From contig CASHTG010000012.1 of assembly GCA_949357655.1 (NCBI GenBank), forward strand, positions 2,914,001-2,978,000: DNA of 64,000 bases, given 5' to 3'. How positions within the stretch are numbered: the stretch's first letter is position 1; each line of letters opens with the position of its first letter. A program made the translations under genes and the position numbers. The stretch is from Parascedosporium putredinis (Eukaryota > Ascomycota > Sordariomycetes > Microascales > Microascaceae). Below the pieces are notes generated by a model, which saw only the letters and a list, made by a program, of their open reading frames with translations, was not told where the DNA came from and did no database searches. Positions 36,194 to 48,187 of the stretch are shown here, piece by piece.

Positions 36194-37975
36194 TTACATC
36201 GCCGCCTTTCCTCGTGACTCGAACGGCATCGCGAGCACAAGAAGCCCTGCAGCGATGAAGAGCGCTCCGCTCGTGTAAACAGGCGCGGCCGTCTCGAGAT
36301 TAGCAAACATGGCAATAATGGGCTGTAGCCTGTGTGTCAGTCCATGGCCGAAAGAACGATGAGTGGAGGAGGAGCAGAAGAGATCAACTAACCGCCATGA
36401 TGCCAAACACCCGATTACACGTTGCCGCTAAAGCATTCCCGGTCCCCGCTGCGGAGTCGGGAAGAGCTCTGGTGTGAACCCGTAGAGAACCGCATACATG
36501 ACGTTACTCGTGAAGCTAAACGCGCAGTTCCATCCCAGAAGCGCCGCGCTATTCAGTGCCGTTGTCGAGCAGTACAGGAAGACCCCGGTCAGCACAGTAC
36601 TGAGGGAAAGGGTGCCTTTGCGTCCCATCCGGGGTAGCTCGATGAGCCACCCGCCGAGAAGAGCTCCCGGTACTCCGAGGACGGCAATAATTAGACTGTT
36701 CCGGTACGTAAGGTACGTGCTGCCATCGCCAAAGTCGGCACCTCTTGTGGCCTGGATGAAAGGGAGGAAGGCATTGTAGAGCGGATACCCCAGCCCGATA
36801 AGTGCCCACACCACCATAATAAGACCGGTGCTCAGAGCCAGGCGGCGGGACGAGAAGAGGGCACGCACGTGGCTAAAACTGAGCTTCTCCAAGTGCCGCT
36901 TTACTGCTGTTGATGCGTCTGTTTTGGCGACGTAGCCCGGTGGTTCGCACGCCCTGAGATCTTCGATCGTGAGGTTCGTCGTCTTGCCGTTCCGCCGGGC
37001 CACCTCGTGCACGATGAGAACCGCTTGCTCATCCCGACCTTTACCCATCAGGTACTTGGGCGATTCATAGATGCTGAAGAGAAGGAACCGAATAAAGAAC
37101 ATGAGAAGTGTGAGCCCGCCTACGGTGATGACGAACCATCTCCACCCCGCGTTCTTGCTCCTCGTGCAGTTTTCCTCCTCCTGCTGACACGTTAGATTTC
37201 CTAGCAGAGGCCAGGCAATCAAGGTCGCCACGACCTGCGCGAGCGCCCAGTCAATAGAGAGTACGGTAAGCAGGTACTGGTGTGACGCTGGAAGGAACTC
37301 GAGGAAGATGGCAGAGTCCACGGGGAGGTTTCCCCACTCCAAACGACCACAGGGCCGCGAACACTCCGATGGCCGCGAAGTTGGGTGCGCTGGCCGCCAC
37401 GGTACCCCAGAGGGCTGTTAGGCCTAGGGTTAAGTTGAAGGCCCACTTGCGGCCAAAGATATCGCAACCAAATCCCCAAAACATGGCGCCCGCAAGCAAG
37501 CCAATATTCTGCGCTAGCGTGAGGAGCGGCGGACGTGAGGGGAGAACTCGTTGGCGATGGGTGTGAAGATAAGCGATGTGACTATGGGCCAGAGGTTATC
37601 GCTCGCCCAGCCGAAGCCGACTACGATGAACAACTGCCATTGGTACCATCCCATACCAATATCTTGAATCTGTATGTTGAAGTTGCAAGATAAACAGGAT
37701 CTCGGGATCGGAAGGGAAACCCCCTCTTCGTCCCTCCACCCATGTTTAGCACAAAATTAGAGATTCTATTCGCGTCAAAGTGGAGTTGGTGAGAATGGGT
37801 CGCGGTGATATTAACATACCGCGCGGTTAAGAACCCGTGCCTTGGCTTCGTATACGGGGTCTAAGGCGCCTTGGGGAATGATCGTGGCTTCCTCCGAGGC
37901 ATTGTCGCTGCTCGGGGACAGCTTCTCATCCCCTGTCGGCCCGGTCGCCTTTACAGCTTCGACGTCGTCAGGCAT
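36194..37975 (-). CDS. Major facilitator superfamily transporter
   Basis: Integral-membrane MFS carrier, of the general type annotated as sugar or SV2-like transporter in fungi; substrate unknown. The N terminus (MPDDVEAVKATGPTGDEK) is hydrophilic, followed by a transmembrane region starting at WYQWQLFIVVGFGWASDN, the TM2-3 signature AGAMFWGFGCDIFGRKWAF, GVFAALWSFGVGGNLPVDSA, a central hydrophilic loop, and the second half with GAFLLGGWLIELP-like sequence (GALLGGWLIELPRMGRKG) and YGFTPELFPTPQRG. Exons: 37975-37820, 37669-36393 and 36322-36194, joined in phase 0. Three frame breaks (37539-37542, 37332-37335 which needs two bases, and 36444-36447) lie in runs of four; after repair 521 residues. 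Start ATG 37975-37973. The neighbours are unrelated to transport. Confidence 0.85.
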
Positions 37976-39812
37976 CGTCGCAAGATTGACACCCAAGAAA
38001 AGGCCGATGATCCCCACTCTGGCACAATGCGCCGGGCACTTTTCCCACTTTTCCCGAGAGTAGCAAGCAAAAAGCAAGGGTTCAGCCAAACTCGAGGTGG
38101 TCGTTGAGAGTGTCGTTCAACCGGCAGGCTAACACGTGCTTGCAATAAATTTTAAGGTGATGGGTACAACAGGATCGGCCTTGTGGGCATTTTTCTGATA
38201 TATAATCCCGGAGCCAATTCCAAAGCTCAAGGGAAGCCTGGTGGACCGGGGAAGATTTGTAGCAAAGGATTGAGGGCGGTAAACACGTCGTCACCGAGAG
38301 CTATGGCGCAATTTCACATGGTGCAGGTTCGATAGCCCTATCATTGGCCATCTACTCTTCTAAAAGGGGATGTTCTTGACGCCGATCAGCGAGTTTGTCA
38401 CTCTCGCGGAGAGTTCTGACTGCTTGGTCGAGGGACGGATGAGATGTTCTCCCAGCTACTTCGGATGTTTATGATGCCATCAACTCGCCGTGCTGTGCCT
38501 TCCTTCCCCACACGACTGCCCCTCCCCCACGCTAAAAGGAAAATAAGGGAAGGTACATGCACCAACGCTCCTGTTGCGTCACCATCCAGTGGACCAACAC
38601 GGGAGGACGCGCAGGAAAGCACAAGGGAATGAACGAACCAGCGACCTTGATCTTGGAGGCTGACCTCTTGCCCTGGATATCGTTAAATCCTTCCGAGACG
38701 AACGCTCAGCCTGTTCATCCAACAAAGGCACTTCATCAGACTTTCGGCCTAACTTAAAGTCCGAACAAACACTCCCACTGAAAGCCGGGCGTGGCCTGTG
38801 GTGTCGCCCAAGTTTTGAGGGAGCTTGAGCTATTGTGCCCGCCAGGGCCGGTGCTCTTTTTTCTTCGCGAGATTGAGGCCATCTGTGGTTCAAGACCTCA
38901 GAAAACTCTGTCTGTTTGATTTGTCTTGGCCCTCCTTCCCTCTTTTCTCTTTGATACATATGTTTGAGATTAATTTCTAGATGCTTGGCTAGCCACTTTG
39001 CGCGGCGCATCTGTGCTAGACATCGGCACCAGAAATTCATTGGAGGTGGTGATGTAAGCTGGGGAATCGGCGGAAGAAACGCCCCGAGCTGGCTTGCATT
39101 CAAGTTGTGTTCGATCCTGAACGAACCAAACCCGGTGTGAGCGAGGGACGACAGTACATCGATGGATTTGGACCAGAGCAACCATTGAACTTTCGCCGTC
39201 CTAGCCTTAATTTTGTTGTCTACCCTCTCCTTTTGCGCCGCCATCCAGTCTCCTCCGAAGTGTATATTTCCGGAACACGACATCTGAGCGATTTGGACAA
39301 AGTGGAAGTTTTGCGAGCCTTTTCCAAGACTTGTGACGTTGGCTGGACGACGTGTGTCGCGCCCTGGCGAGAGAATATGGGAATTGCTCGTTTCGAGAGG
39401 AAGTTTCACTTTTGCAATTCCGTTCAATTGTCATGTAGCACCTGGCTCGATTCAAAAGATTGATTTTTAAATTCATTTTATACGTCTTCTGGTGTATGTG
39501 GCTTTGGGTCTTTGGTAGAGGAGGGAGTTAACCTGTGGCCACGCCCGTGGTATCAATTCCTCAAATGCATCCGAGTCACGGAATCCTTCCTGCAATAAAG
39601 ATAGATTCATCACTTCGTGATACCGTACATGCAGCCTGGTACGACGTGTAAAATGCATCTACTATGTGTGTGCAGCGGCTGTGACCAAAGCACACTCGAC
39701 CGGTCGCCTAGATGCATCAGACCAGGTGACAGATAGACAAGCGGCTGCAGCTTGCCTACTTCCGGAGACGGGATCTGATATGGCGCCCAAGGCGAGTGGA
39801 TTTCCGCTTGCG

Positions 39813-39824
39813 TCTAGCGCTAGA
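39813..39824. repeat. Perfect 12-bp palindrome TCTAGCGCTAGA
   Basis: Self-complementary 12-mer in non-coding sequence. It may be chance. Confidence 0.7.
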
Positions 39825-41845
39825 TGCTCGCCTGTCTCGGAGAGGAGAGGCTCGTCTTTTGGTTTCCTCTTTGCCGTGACTGTCATTATCAACTTGCATG
39901 GAGGGGTCTCTATCAACAACTCCTTGGTATGTGAGGACGTATTACTTGTGGTACCGAAAGATCTCGCTCTGGGCCCAAGCGGCGCCAGAGTTTCGACATG
40001 CTCCCCGAGGCATGCCAAGGCAACGTGGCCCACGCAAAACTCGAGGGCCGAGAACAAATTTGCCCATAAGCGAGGGGCGGCGTGTCTGAGAGGCCATTGA
40101 TAATGGAAGGTTACTTAGGAGGATTTGAACAGCGGCGGGTCTAGAGGTGGGCAGAATGGCCGTTGCGATGCGAAGATTTGTGGACGACTGAACCAGTCCT
40201 CTGGTTCGCGCAGTTCGGTAGCATCACGTCCAAGTTCGCGTGTTTGAAAGAAAATGCGACGGTATAAGGTCGCAGGCGCCGGCAGTAGTGGGAGTCGGAG
40301 GTCGATCATTGCTAGTCGGACATATCAGCCTTCCCAAAGTAACGGAGATGGTGAGGCAGCTTGACTTGGCAATTGCGCTCACGCGAAAAAGAATCCGACG
40401 GTGGCAAGGGGCTATCCACCTGCCACCGAGGGAGTGTGACGGCTCAGACCTCCCGTGCTCATCATAGCGGGGATCGTCGAGCCGGCGCCGCGGACCCTGG
40501 GCTCGCTGCTGGGCTGTCCGTGCCCCGGTCGCAAATACACTACGACAAATACCGAGCATGATTTTGACACTCGTTGCTCAAGGTACTACTACCTTGCCTC
40601 GTGTTTTTTTTGTGTTCTATCCTCATTCTATCTATCAATACCTTCTCACCGGAGGGACCGCAGATGCGCAAACCTGCAGTGGATAATGGTAGGCGGGCGC
40701 TTATCGACGGGCTGGAGGGTAATATCAAGTAAAGAGGATTACAATCATGATAATAAAGAGGATTCAATCAAGTCCAAGTGCCCTGCGACTGTCATACTAA
40801 CCTCTCCTTTTGGCCTCGTAGAGAAGCCAACGGAGGGGATGCAGGTGAAGGTCTGGTTCGAGACAGGTTAAACGTGCATTCCCTTGCCGGCTGTTTGGTT
40901 GTGTTGCACCAGTAGACTGGGTCGAGCCCCGCTTTCTTCCACGCCTTTTCCTGTTGCGCCGTCGTCGACGGTTGAAATGTTCTAGCCTTCACTTGAAACT
41001 AATAGCCGGTTCCCACAGGTAGGGGGAAAAAGAGGCCCATGTCCTGGAAAAGGGGTATGTATCGTGTTCTCGCGGGTCAGTTTGCATAGGAGAAGCGGGC
41101 GACAATTGATCAACCCCCATTCAAGTTGTCATCAACCCCAAGTTGTCCAGCGATCAGCATCAATCCGTATAGGGAGCACTGGTCTAGGCAGACTCGCGTG
41201 GTGGGCATCAGTACCGGCATTCATATGTCAGGGCGATATTGGTGAGCCGGCTTTGCAGGCCACTGCGTAGAGAGGGGAGGTCATCTCCCGTCAGACCAAT
41301 CTAGGCGATGTCCTCAAGCAGAGCCGCCCTTCTTGTGCACCAAGGCTCCCCCGCCCCTTGCGCGGGGTCTCGTGGCCTTTTCTGGTCAGTGGAAACGGAA
41401 ACGAAAATATTTCTTGTTAGTGTAGTCTCCGAACAAAGAAGAATGATTCGTGACGGCGATGGGCACCACGATACTCGAGGCGGCTCTCGTCCAACGCATT
41501 GGTCGAGAACAATGGCGAGCAGGCGGGCGCCAATGAATGGACGCGCATGCGGTTGAAGATTTCAGTATTACCTGCAACACCCGCATTCAATTGATCGGCC
41601 CCGTTGGTACTTCGTACATGGACAAGATGGAGTTCCGAAGGGATCAAATGTGAGTGTTTGTGGCCAAGCAAGGGTCTCTCGAAAAGGGGCGGTCCAGTCA
41701 GAACTCGCCATCCAACTTCAGGGGAAGGGACTTGGCCGATGCCCTGTTGACTTTGACCAACAGGAGCACCGAACTGATCACCCAGCAGCCACTCAACGGA
41801 GTGTCCACCCCTCCATCAAGTTGGATGTGTGGAAAGAATTGAATG

Positions 41846-41863
41846 ATCCATGGATCCATGGAT
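41846..41863. repeat. Perfect 18-bp palindrome of ATCCATGG units
   Basis: ATCCATGGATCCATGGAT reads the same on both strands and is followed by further GGATCGATCC sequence up to 41873. Similar but shorter motifs occur at 58301-58312 and, less exactly, at 5230-5258 and 6513-6538. Confidence 0.8.
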
Positions 41864-42288
41864 GGATCGATCCAGCCCTTTCCTTGCCCCCTTGGAACCT
41901 CACCAAAACAGACATGGTGTTCAAGAACTTGGGATGACGACGGTCGAGCTTATTTCCCGGAGCCTCCTTCTCCCTGTGGCCCGTTTGGGCGTTTGACATT
42001 TCTTCCATTTAATCCTTGCAGCACCTATGGGTCCACGGATGGTGTAGCGCCCTTGAGATCGGCCTGGTGCAAAAGTCTGCCCTCTCAAACACTCTTTTGG
42101 GGCCGGACCATCGATGTTACTAGAATGCTAGAGGCCAATTAGTTCTCAGAACTAGGAAGACCCTCGTAGACCACGCCCAATGCGACTAGGAACCAGTGTT
42201 CGCCCACAACGCTGAATGCTCTCGGAAGAATCGCCTCCTTGGTCAAAGGCGTTCACCGACACGGGAGGGCAAGATCTCGACGATAGAC

Positions 42289-42326
42289 GCTCCATTCTCC
42301 CTCTCTCTTTCTCTCTCTCTCTCTCT
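42289..42326. repeat. Imperfect (CT)n microsatellite
   Basis: CT-rich repeat with two interruptions in the interval upstream of the gene at 43436. Confidence 0.9.
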
Positions 42327-43435
42327 GTGCGACGACGCTCTACTTCCCTCTTCAAGCGTTTTCCTCACATCCCATCAACCGGAAATCACTCTCCTCTCCG
42401 AATTTCGTTCGCTGGGGCCAAAGATAACAATTGATTCCTCCCGAGAGTGTGGCATTTGTGACAAGGGCCTTCTTCCTTTTCGGGGAGGGGCTCTTCGCGC
42501 TGCTGGCAAACTAAAATTATCCTCATTTTCCATCACCTTCTCCACATTATTATTCCAACCAAGTTAACGCCGCCCATTCCTTTCCCCCTGTCCTGTCTGG
42601 CTCCCTTGCATGTATGAGATTGTTTCTTCCGTCTATCTCATCGTCCAAAGAAAACGCGATTTCGCGAGGACCTTGACCTCGCATCAACCTCTCTATCACT
42701 CTCTCGGACAGACCGATGATATTGGATCTCAAGCACGGTGATACTTGGTACCTCCCTAGCTTGCCGGCACCTCGCTGCCTTCTTTTACATTCCCAACAAG
42801 TCCGATATCTCTTTTTTCCCTCCCTACGAGTACCCTTGCTTCCCAGCATCTTGTCTGCAACTCTCGTCCCCATTCGCGCATTTGGCCGGCCCTGGAACGA
42901 AGAAGGTGTGGAACGTTTCTTCGATAGAAGCGAGACGGGCTGGAAAACTCTCCCACACGGATTGATCCCGCTTCTTTGCCGCAGCCCGACGAACAATTCC
43001 AAGACCCCTCCAAGACTTTCGAATTTTACTCCCCGCGAGCTGACCGCGAGGCGCGACACTCGAAACCGTGAAAAAGCAACCCTTCTCACCGATACCCTAA
43101 CAAGACCAAGAAGAAGAAGAAAAAAGCCACGCGAGAAGAACGAGCAAGGGAACGAGGGAAATAGCGGAAAAAGAAAGGAAAAACAACAATAAATAGAGGA
43201 CGCCCCCGCCGGCGCGCCAAAGCCCTAAAGGGGCTCGACGATTGGTGGTCGCTAGATTTCCCCAAGCTGCGGGCCTCCTTGATCGCTCTCCCCTTTAGTC
43301 GATACGACGCTTCTGCTTCTGACGTGCCCGCGTGTCCGACTCCGTCGACGACGCAACCTAATCTTAACCCTCCCTTGCGAGTCGACTTGACTTTTGAGCG
43401 CGCTGCGCATAGTCCCACCCCCAAATCTCGAAAGC

Positions 43436-44836
43436 ATGATGCCCAAATCTGCCTCGGCGACCCAGAGTGCGTTTTCCTTCTTCAGCTCATCCGCCTCCAA
43501 GTCTCGCCCTGGCACCTCTTCCGGCGAGTCTATCCAGCAGCCCCCGCTGCAGCAGCTCAACGGCCTCAACATCCAGCAAGCCGCCGTCCTCACCAAGGAC
43601 CGCAAGAATTCCTTTCCTCGAAAGACGTCCTTTTCGAGTCCCACGAAATCAAAAAGCGATCCGCCTCCTCGAGTAGTGCCGGCGCAAGACCAGGCGTCGG
43701 CGGTAGCTTCGTAACAGACAGCGCAGCGCCGCCCGCCTTGCCAGATTTCGCCCTCGCCGCCGCCGCCAAGCTGAGCAGGGAGACGGAAGCCATCGCCATG
43801 ACGCCTGGGACGGGAGATAACTTTTCGAGGATATTAGGGAGGACGGCGCCAACGTCGGCGGGGTTCAACACTGGCGGCCTAACGCCAGTACCGCCCCCAG
43901 GACAGCAGTGGCAAGGCGAGGGCGCGGTTATGCACAGAAACATGAGGGAGATCGCGAGGAAAAGGATGTACACCTTGGACTACCTCCGGAAAGCGTGTGT
44001 CCACTTCTTCCTTTGTTCCCTTTTCCCTCCCCCTTCTCTTATCGTGGGAATCAACTTTCCCGCACAGCTAGAGAACAAGTATGAGATCCGAGCGTTCAAC
44101 TAACATGACGCTTCCTTTAGACACGAAGGCCAGGTATTCTGGTTTAACACCTATATGTTCGACCGACCAAACCAAACCCGCATGTCGGCGCTCCAGGCTC
44201 AACGACTCGCACGACGAGCTACAAACTATCTCCTCCTCGGCCTCTCCCTCCCTAACGTCATAGATCTTAATTCTTCCACCCCGCTCGAGTTCCTTCGTAG
44301 CTTCAACGCTCTCTTGTCCGAGTTCGACTCTTTCCAACAGCTCCATGGTGAGGCTGGCAGCAGCGGCTCCTGTCCCGTGCCCGGCTCCCGCAAATGTTTC
44401 GTCGTGGAACCGGCAGCAAGGGCGCCGCACCAGCGCCGCGGACTCCTCCCTATACCCTGCTGACACGGATGGAGGCGTTAACGCGGCCGCGACGCCCTCA
44501 AGCCTCGTCAACTTTGCCGGGTCTGAGGCCGAGCTCCTCCCCGGCGAAACGTATACCTATCTGCTGACACCAGCACTCCCTTTCGACCCCGACTTCCACG
44601 AGACGTTTGCAACGCTCTGCGATGCCCTCATTGACTGCTACAAGAGGGTCCTGAGCCTTCTACCGACGCCGAGAGAGTTCTCTACACCCGTAGCAGAACA
44701 GTTCGCCAAGGTGGATACCAAGGTGCGGAAGCTCATCATCCAAGGCGCCGTCAAGGAGTTTGAAGAGAACAGCAAGATGCACGTCAAGATGGAACTAGCC
44801 AACATCACGAAAGTTGTTCTAGGCGGACTAATGTAG
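43436..44836 (+). CDS. Conserved-looking protein of unknown function
   Basis: I do not recognise this protein. The N-terminal 100 residues are Ser/Pro/Lys-rich and look disordered (MMPKSASATQSAFSFFSSSA); the middle is Ala/Pro-rich with LPDFALAAAAKLSRETEA; then comes a helical core (NMREIARKRMYTLDYLRK, HEGQVFWFNTYMFDRPNQ, MSALQAQRLARRATNYLLLG) and an ordered C-terminal domain (YTYLLTPALPFDPDFHETFA ... KVDTKVRKLIIQGAVKEFEE ... ANITKVVLGGLM). Exons 43436-43994 and 44121-44836 join as GC|A, restoring LRKAHEGQVFW. Three frame breaks (AAAAA 43651-43655, CCC 44387-44389, GGG 44420-44422) need one base each; the product is about 425 residues. The start could also be the second ATG at 43439. Its helix-rich, non-enzymatic look suggests a scaffold or regulatory role, but this is only a guess. 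Confidence 0.8.
43995..44120 (+). other. Intron of the unrecognised gene
   Basis: GTGTGT donor (weaker than others here), CTAACATGAC branch region and CCTTTAG acceptor, 126 nt, phase 2. Confidence 0.75.
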
Positions 44837-46977
44837 TTGGCCGATCGTGGCTAGCCAAGGGCGTCAAAATGAAAGGGAGACACGCAACGGAAATATGGTA
44901 CGGAGAATGAAGAACCATTAACCATTACTCTGGGAGTTATGGAACTAGGTGCAACGGGCTCCCTTTTTCGTTAAATTCCTCTTCTTTGGTTCACGTCCCG
45001 ACGAGATTGGATGCGGCGCAAGAGAATTTTGTTTCCCTCCCCTTTTACAACTGTACTTTCTTTTAACTTGTCACGACTCGACGCGCAGATACCTTGTGGG
45101 AACTCCCCTACTACCCCTTTATCTTTTATATTCTTTCTTCTTTTGCACATAGATGGTGGGCTCCTAGATACAGTGGTGGAACTCGGCAAGAGTTCCTGAT
45201 CCAAGATCACTTAGCGGACATGGCAGGACAGGCCGGGCGTGTGCCCCAAGATTTCGTCTCGCTGTTTTTGTTCGGGAGAGCGCGACTACAAGGGAACATG
45301 ACCAAGGCCGGAGCTAAGATGACTGGTTTTTCGTCTTCATTCTTCAGATATTTTTACTTGTATATTATTTCGGTTGATCATCAATCAGCACTCATTGAAG
45401 CATATACATTTTCTAGGAAGAGAAACTAGGCACCCCCAGGTTCTCCTGGATGTGAGCTCGCTCATTGTAAATGTGCTTCCGCCTCTATCATGGCTTGCTA
45501 CATGTACATACGAAAGGCTTCGCAGTTCATCAGATACTGTGTAACACAAGGTCGTCATTGGGCCTCCTTTGGAGTGCCTCAGTGCTTGACTCTATGAATT
45601 GATCATCATCGAACATGCGAGCAGTCAAGCCGTGGATAACGGAGCAGAGAGCGATCGCACCCTGACATGCAGCAGGACATGAGGGGAAAGCCTCCCACGA
45701 GGCTTCAGAGTGTAGGTTTGTCCATAAGCAGGCCAGGGAACACGACACCACATGCTCCGAGAGTCCACAACTGTCCGGCAGGGGGTAAAGAGGGCAAAGA
45801 GACAAGGAAAAAAATTGTGATCGCTTCAAACCCCCTCGCACCAAGAATAAGCCCCATCGAGTAACCCGGCACCACAAGGATGTCCGGGCAACCGCATACC
45901 TATTCAACCTCGACAACAGGTCCTCCGAGCGTGATACCCATGCGTTCCCAGCACCAGGCGCCCTGCACGTCCGGTCCATCACCGAAGATTCTCCCAGACT
46001 AACCCGCCGCAAAGCAGGCCCAAAAACGGTGCGACACAGGGGCTCATATCTTCGCCCCCAAAAGTGCGCCACGACCGCTTCTCGAGCCCGAAGTCCAAAC
46101 GACGAGAGAGACGAGAAAGCTCAACGATGTAGCGATGGTCCGGGGCCAGGAAAAAAACGCCAGACAAAGAAACAGGTATCCTCGCAGAGGTCAGCCGCAG
46201 TGCTTCGATGGCGGCGCGTTACCGCCGTCCCGTCACCCCTAGAAGAGGATCCGGGTATTGTCCGGGGACTTTCTCCCAAAGCATATCTTCAAATGGAGGA
46301 GACGAATAGACCCCGAAAGGTGCAATTTGTCTCTGTGTGTGAGCTTCGATAGCGATTTGTTGGGCGAGGGGAGTTTGAAGCGATGAGGAGAAAGAAGGAA
46401 AAAGAAAGGGCGAGGAAGCCACGGCTCGAATTTTTTTAAACGGTTCAAATTCTGGGTGGGGCGGGTGGGTGGCCTTGGGCGTGTGCTGAGTGGGCAGTTC
46501 AATTAGTTAGGTAGCGGGCTGCCAACAGAACAGGCAGAGCCATTGGACAGCTTCAGCTTGGAGCTCTTCAGCTGACCAATCACAGATGAACTATGCGTTT
46601 CCTTCGACGCCAGCCTTCTTGCCTGGAGCAGGAGGACCAAACCACAAATGTCCACCTCGAATCGCCGCCGCCCATATCATCAAACCTTCCACCCCGTCGC
46701 CCTTTATATACGGCCTACGTGTTCCTCAGAGTCCGGGCTTGTCGAATTGATTTCACCGCAAACCAAGGTGAGCTCGACTATACCGAGATACCTTGATTCT
46801 TTCTTCTTTTGCCCGCCTTCAGACCACCTTGTGCGCACATCGTTCGAGCCCAACCAATCAATTTTTCTTTTCCCCCTCCAGCTCGAGCTCCCGCGAGTAC
46901 GGTTTTCGGCGCGCCCTCGACACGACAGCGGAAAATAGATATCGATCCCACATCCTCACTCTCCAACACAGCTCAAC
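44837..46977. other. Intergenic interval upstream of Rae1
   Basis: About 2.1 kb. The right half (46590-46977) is the probable Rae1 leader. A 180-codon minus-strand frame at 45530-46072 starts without ATG and has no recognisable feature. Confidence 0.5.
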
Positions 46978-48187
46978 ATGGCAGGTCTCTTTGGCGCTGC
47001 CGCCACCGCGAGCACAGCACCGAATCAGACGCTAGGCGACCTCTCCAAGGATATTGCCTTATCCAACCCCCGAGGACAGCGTTTCCGACCTCGCCTTCTC
47101 CCCGCTCAGGGTAATACCGACTTCCTCGCCGTTTCTAGCTGGGATAAGAAGGTCCGCATTTACGAGATTGCTAGTAACGGTCAGAGCGAAGGTCGCCATG
47201 TGTACGAGCACGGAGGGCCCGTCTTCAACGTTGACTTCTCCAAGGACGGCACCAAAATCGTCTCGGGAGGCGCCGATAACCAGGTCAAGGTCTGTGATTT
47301 AGGCAGCACGCAGACCGCCCAAGTCGGCGCCCACGACCAGCCGGTGCGCTGCGTGCGCTTTTTCGAGTCGGGCGGCGGTCCTATGGTCGTCTCCGGCTCT
47401 TGGGACAAGACCGTCAAGTACTGGGACTTGAGGCAGCAACAGCCCGCCGCCCAGATCCAGTGCCAGGAGCGTGTCTACACCATGGATGTCAAGGATAACC
47501 TGCTCGTACTCGGCACCGCCGACCGCTACATCAACGTTATCGACCTAAAGAATCCGACCAAGTTTTACAAGACGCTCCAGAGCCCCCTCAAGTGGCAGAC
47601 CAAGGTGGTCAGCTGCTTCACCGACTCAGCCGGTTTTGCCATTGGTAGTATCGAAGGCCGCTGCGCCATTCAGTACGTGGAGGACAAGGATAGCGGGTAT
47701 GTTTTGATTCCCTTCCTCCCCGCCCCGGCCTTGCTCGCACTCCTTGCTTGCGGCACCCGCGGCTTTTCCATGCCTCCCAGGCGCCGCCTCGCCTCACCGA
47801 GAATGCGCTGACGTGAAACTTTACTCTAGATCCAACTTTTCCTTCAAGTGCCATCGCGACCCTGCCCAAAACAACGTCGTCAGCGTCCACGCCGTAAACG
47901 ATATCTCCTTCCACCCCGTTTACGGCACGTTCAGCACCGCTGGCTCCGACGGCACCTTCCACTTTTGGGACAAGGACGCCAAGCACCGCCTAAAGGGCTA
48001 TCCTAATGTCGGCGGCAGCATCGTTTCTACCACATTTAGCAAGACGGGCAACATTTTCGCCTATGCTGTTTCTTACGACTGGAGCAAAGGCTACCAACAC
48101 AACACAACGCAGTCTCCCATCAAGGTCATGCTTCACCCCGTCGATGCCGACGAGTGCAAGCCTAGGCCGGCTGTGAAGAAGAGGTGA
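46978..48187 (+). CDS. RAE1: Rae1/Gle2 WD40 mRNA export factor
   Basis: Seven-bladed WD40 beta-propeller that binds the GLEBS motif of nucleoporins and supports mRNA export at the nuclear pore. Recognisable stretches: SSWDKKVRIYEI, HGGPVFNVDFSKDGTKIVSG, VSGSWDKTVKYWDLRQQQPA, TADRYINVIDLKNPTKFYKT, GSIEGRCAIQYVEDKDSGS, and NDISFHPVYGTFSTAGSDG, with the C-terminal HPVDADECKPRPAVKKR. Exons 46978-47696 and 47830-48187 join at GG|A. In the N-terminal part two frame breaks (C run 47067-47071, and CCCC 47100-47103) compensate each other: between them the open frame encodes PRGQRFRPRLLP where family members have a PPEDSVSDLAFSP-like stretch. Repaired length is 359 residues, as expected. It starts at ATG 46978 (MAGLFGAAATAS). 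Confidence 0.94.
47697..47829 (+). other. Intron of Rae1
   Basis: GTATGT donor and CTCTAG acceptor, 133 nt, phase 2, inside the EDKDSG|SNFSFKCHR element. Confidence 0.8.

Larger units (their letters stand above)
37976..43435. other. Gene-poor interval between MFS and unrecognised genes
   Basis: About 5.5 kb between divergent genes. Several open frames of 100-280 codons exist (38579-39427 minus, 39662-40100 both strands) but they lack ATG starts or codon-like composition and match no family that I know. A perfect 18-bp palindrome lies at 41846-41863 and a CT microsatellite at 42289-42326. The last kilobase is pyrimidine-rich and is probably the leader of the gene at 43436. Confidence 0.45.

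Noticed and set aside
38300..38350. tRNA-like GGTTCGATAGCC
   Set aside because: The flanking bases cannot form the T-arm or an acceptor stem and no A box is at the right distance.
38579..39427. A 282-codon minus-strand open frame as a gene
   Set aside because: It starts without ATG, shows no domain, no splice support and a composition typical of random GC-rich sequence; it overlaps several open frames on the other strand.
39662..40100. Overlapping open frames on both strands
   Set aside because: Neither has an ATG start near its beginning or a recognisable motif; mirror-image open frames are expected in GC-rich sequence.
45530..46072. A 180-codon Cys-rich minus-strand open frame
   Set aside because: Only a non-ATG start is available and there is no signal peptide, domain or neighbour logic.
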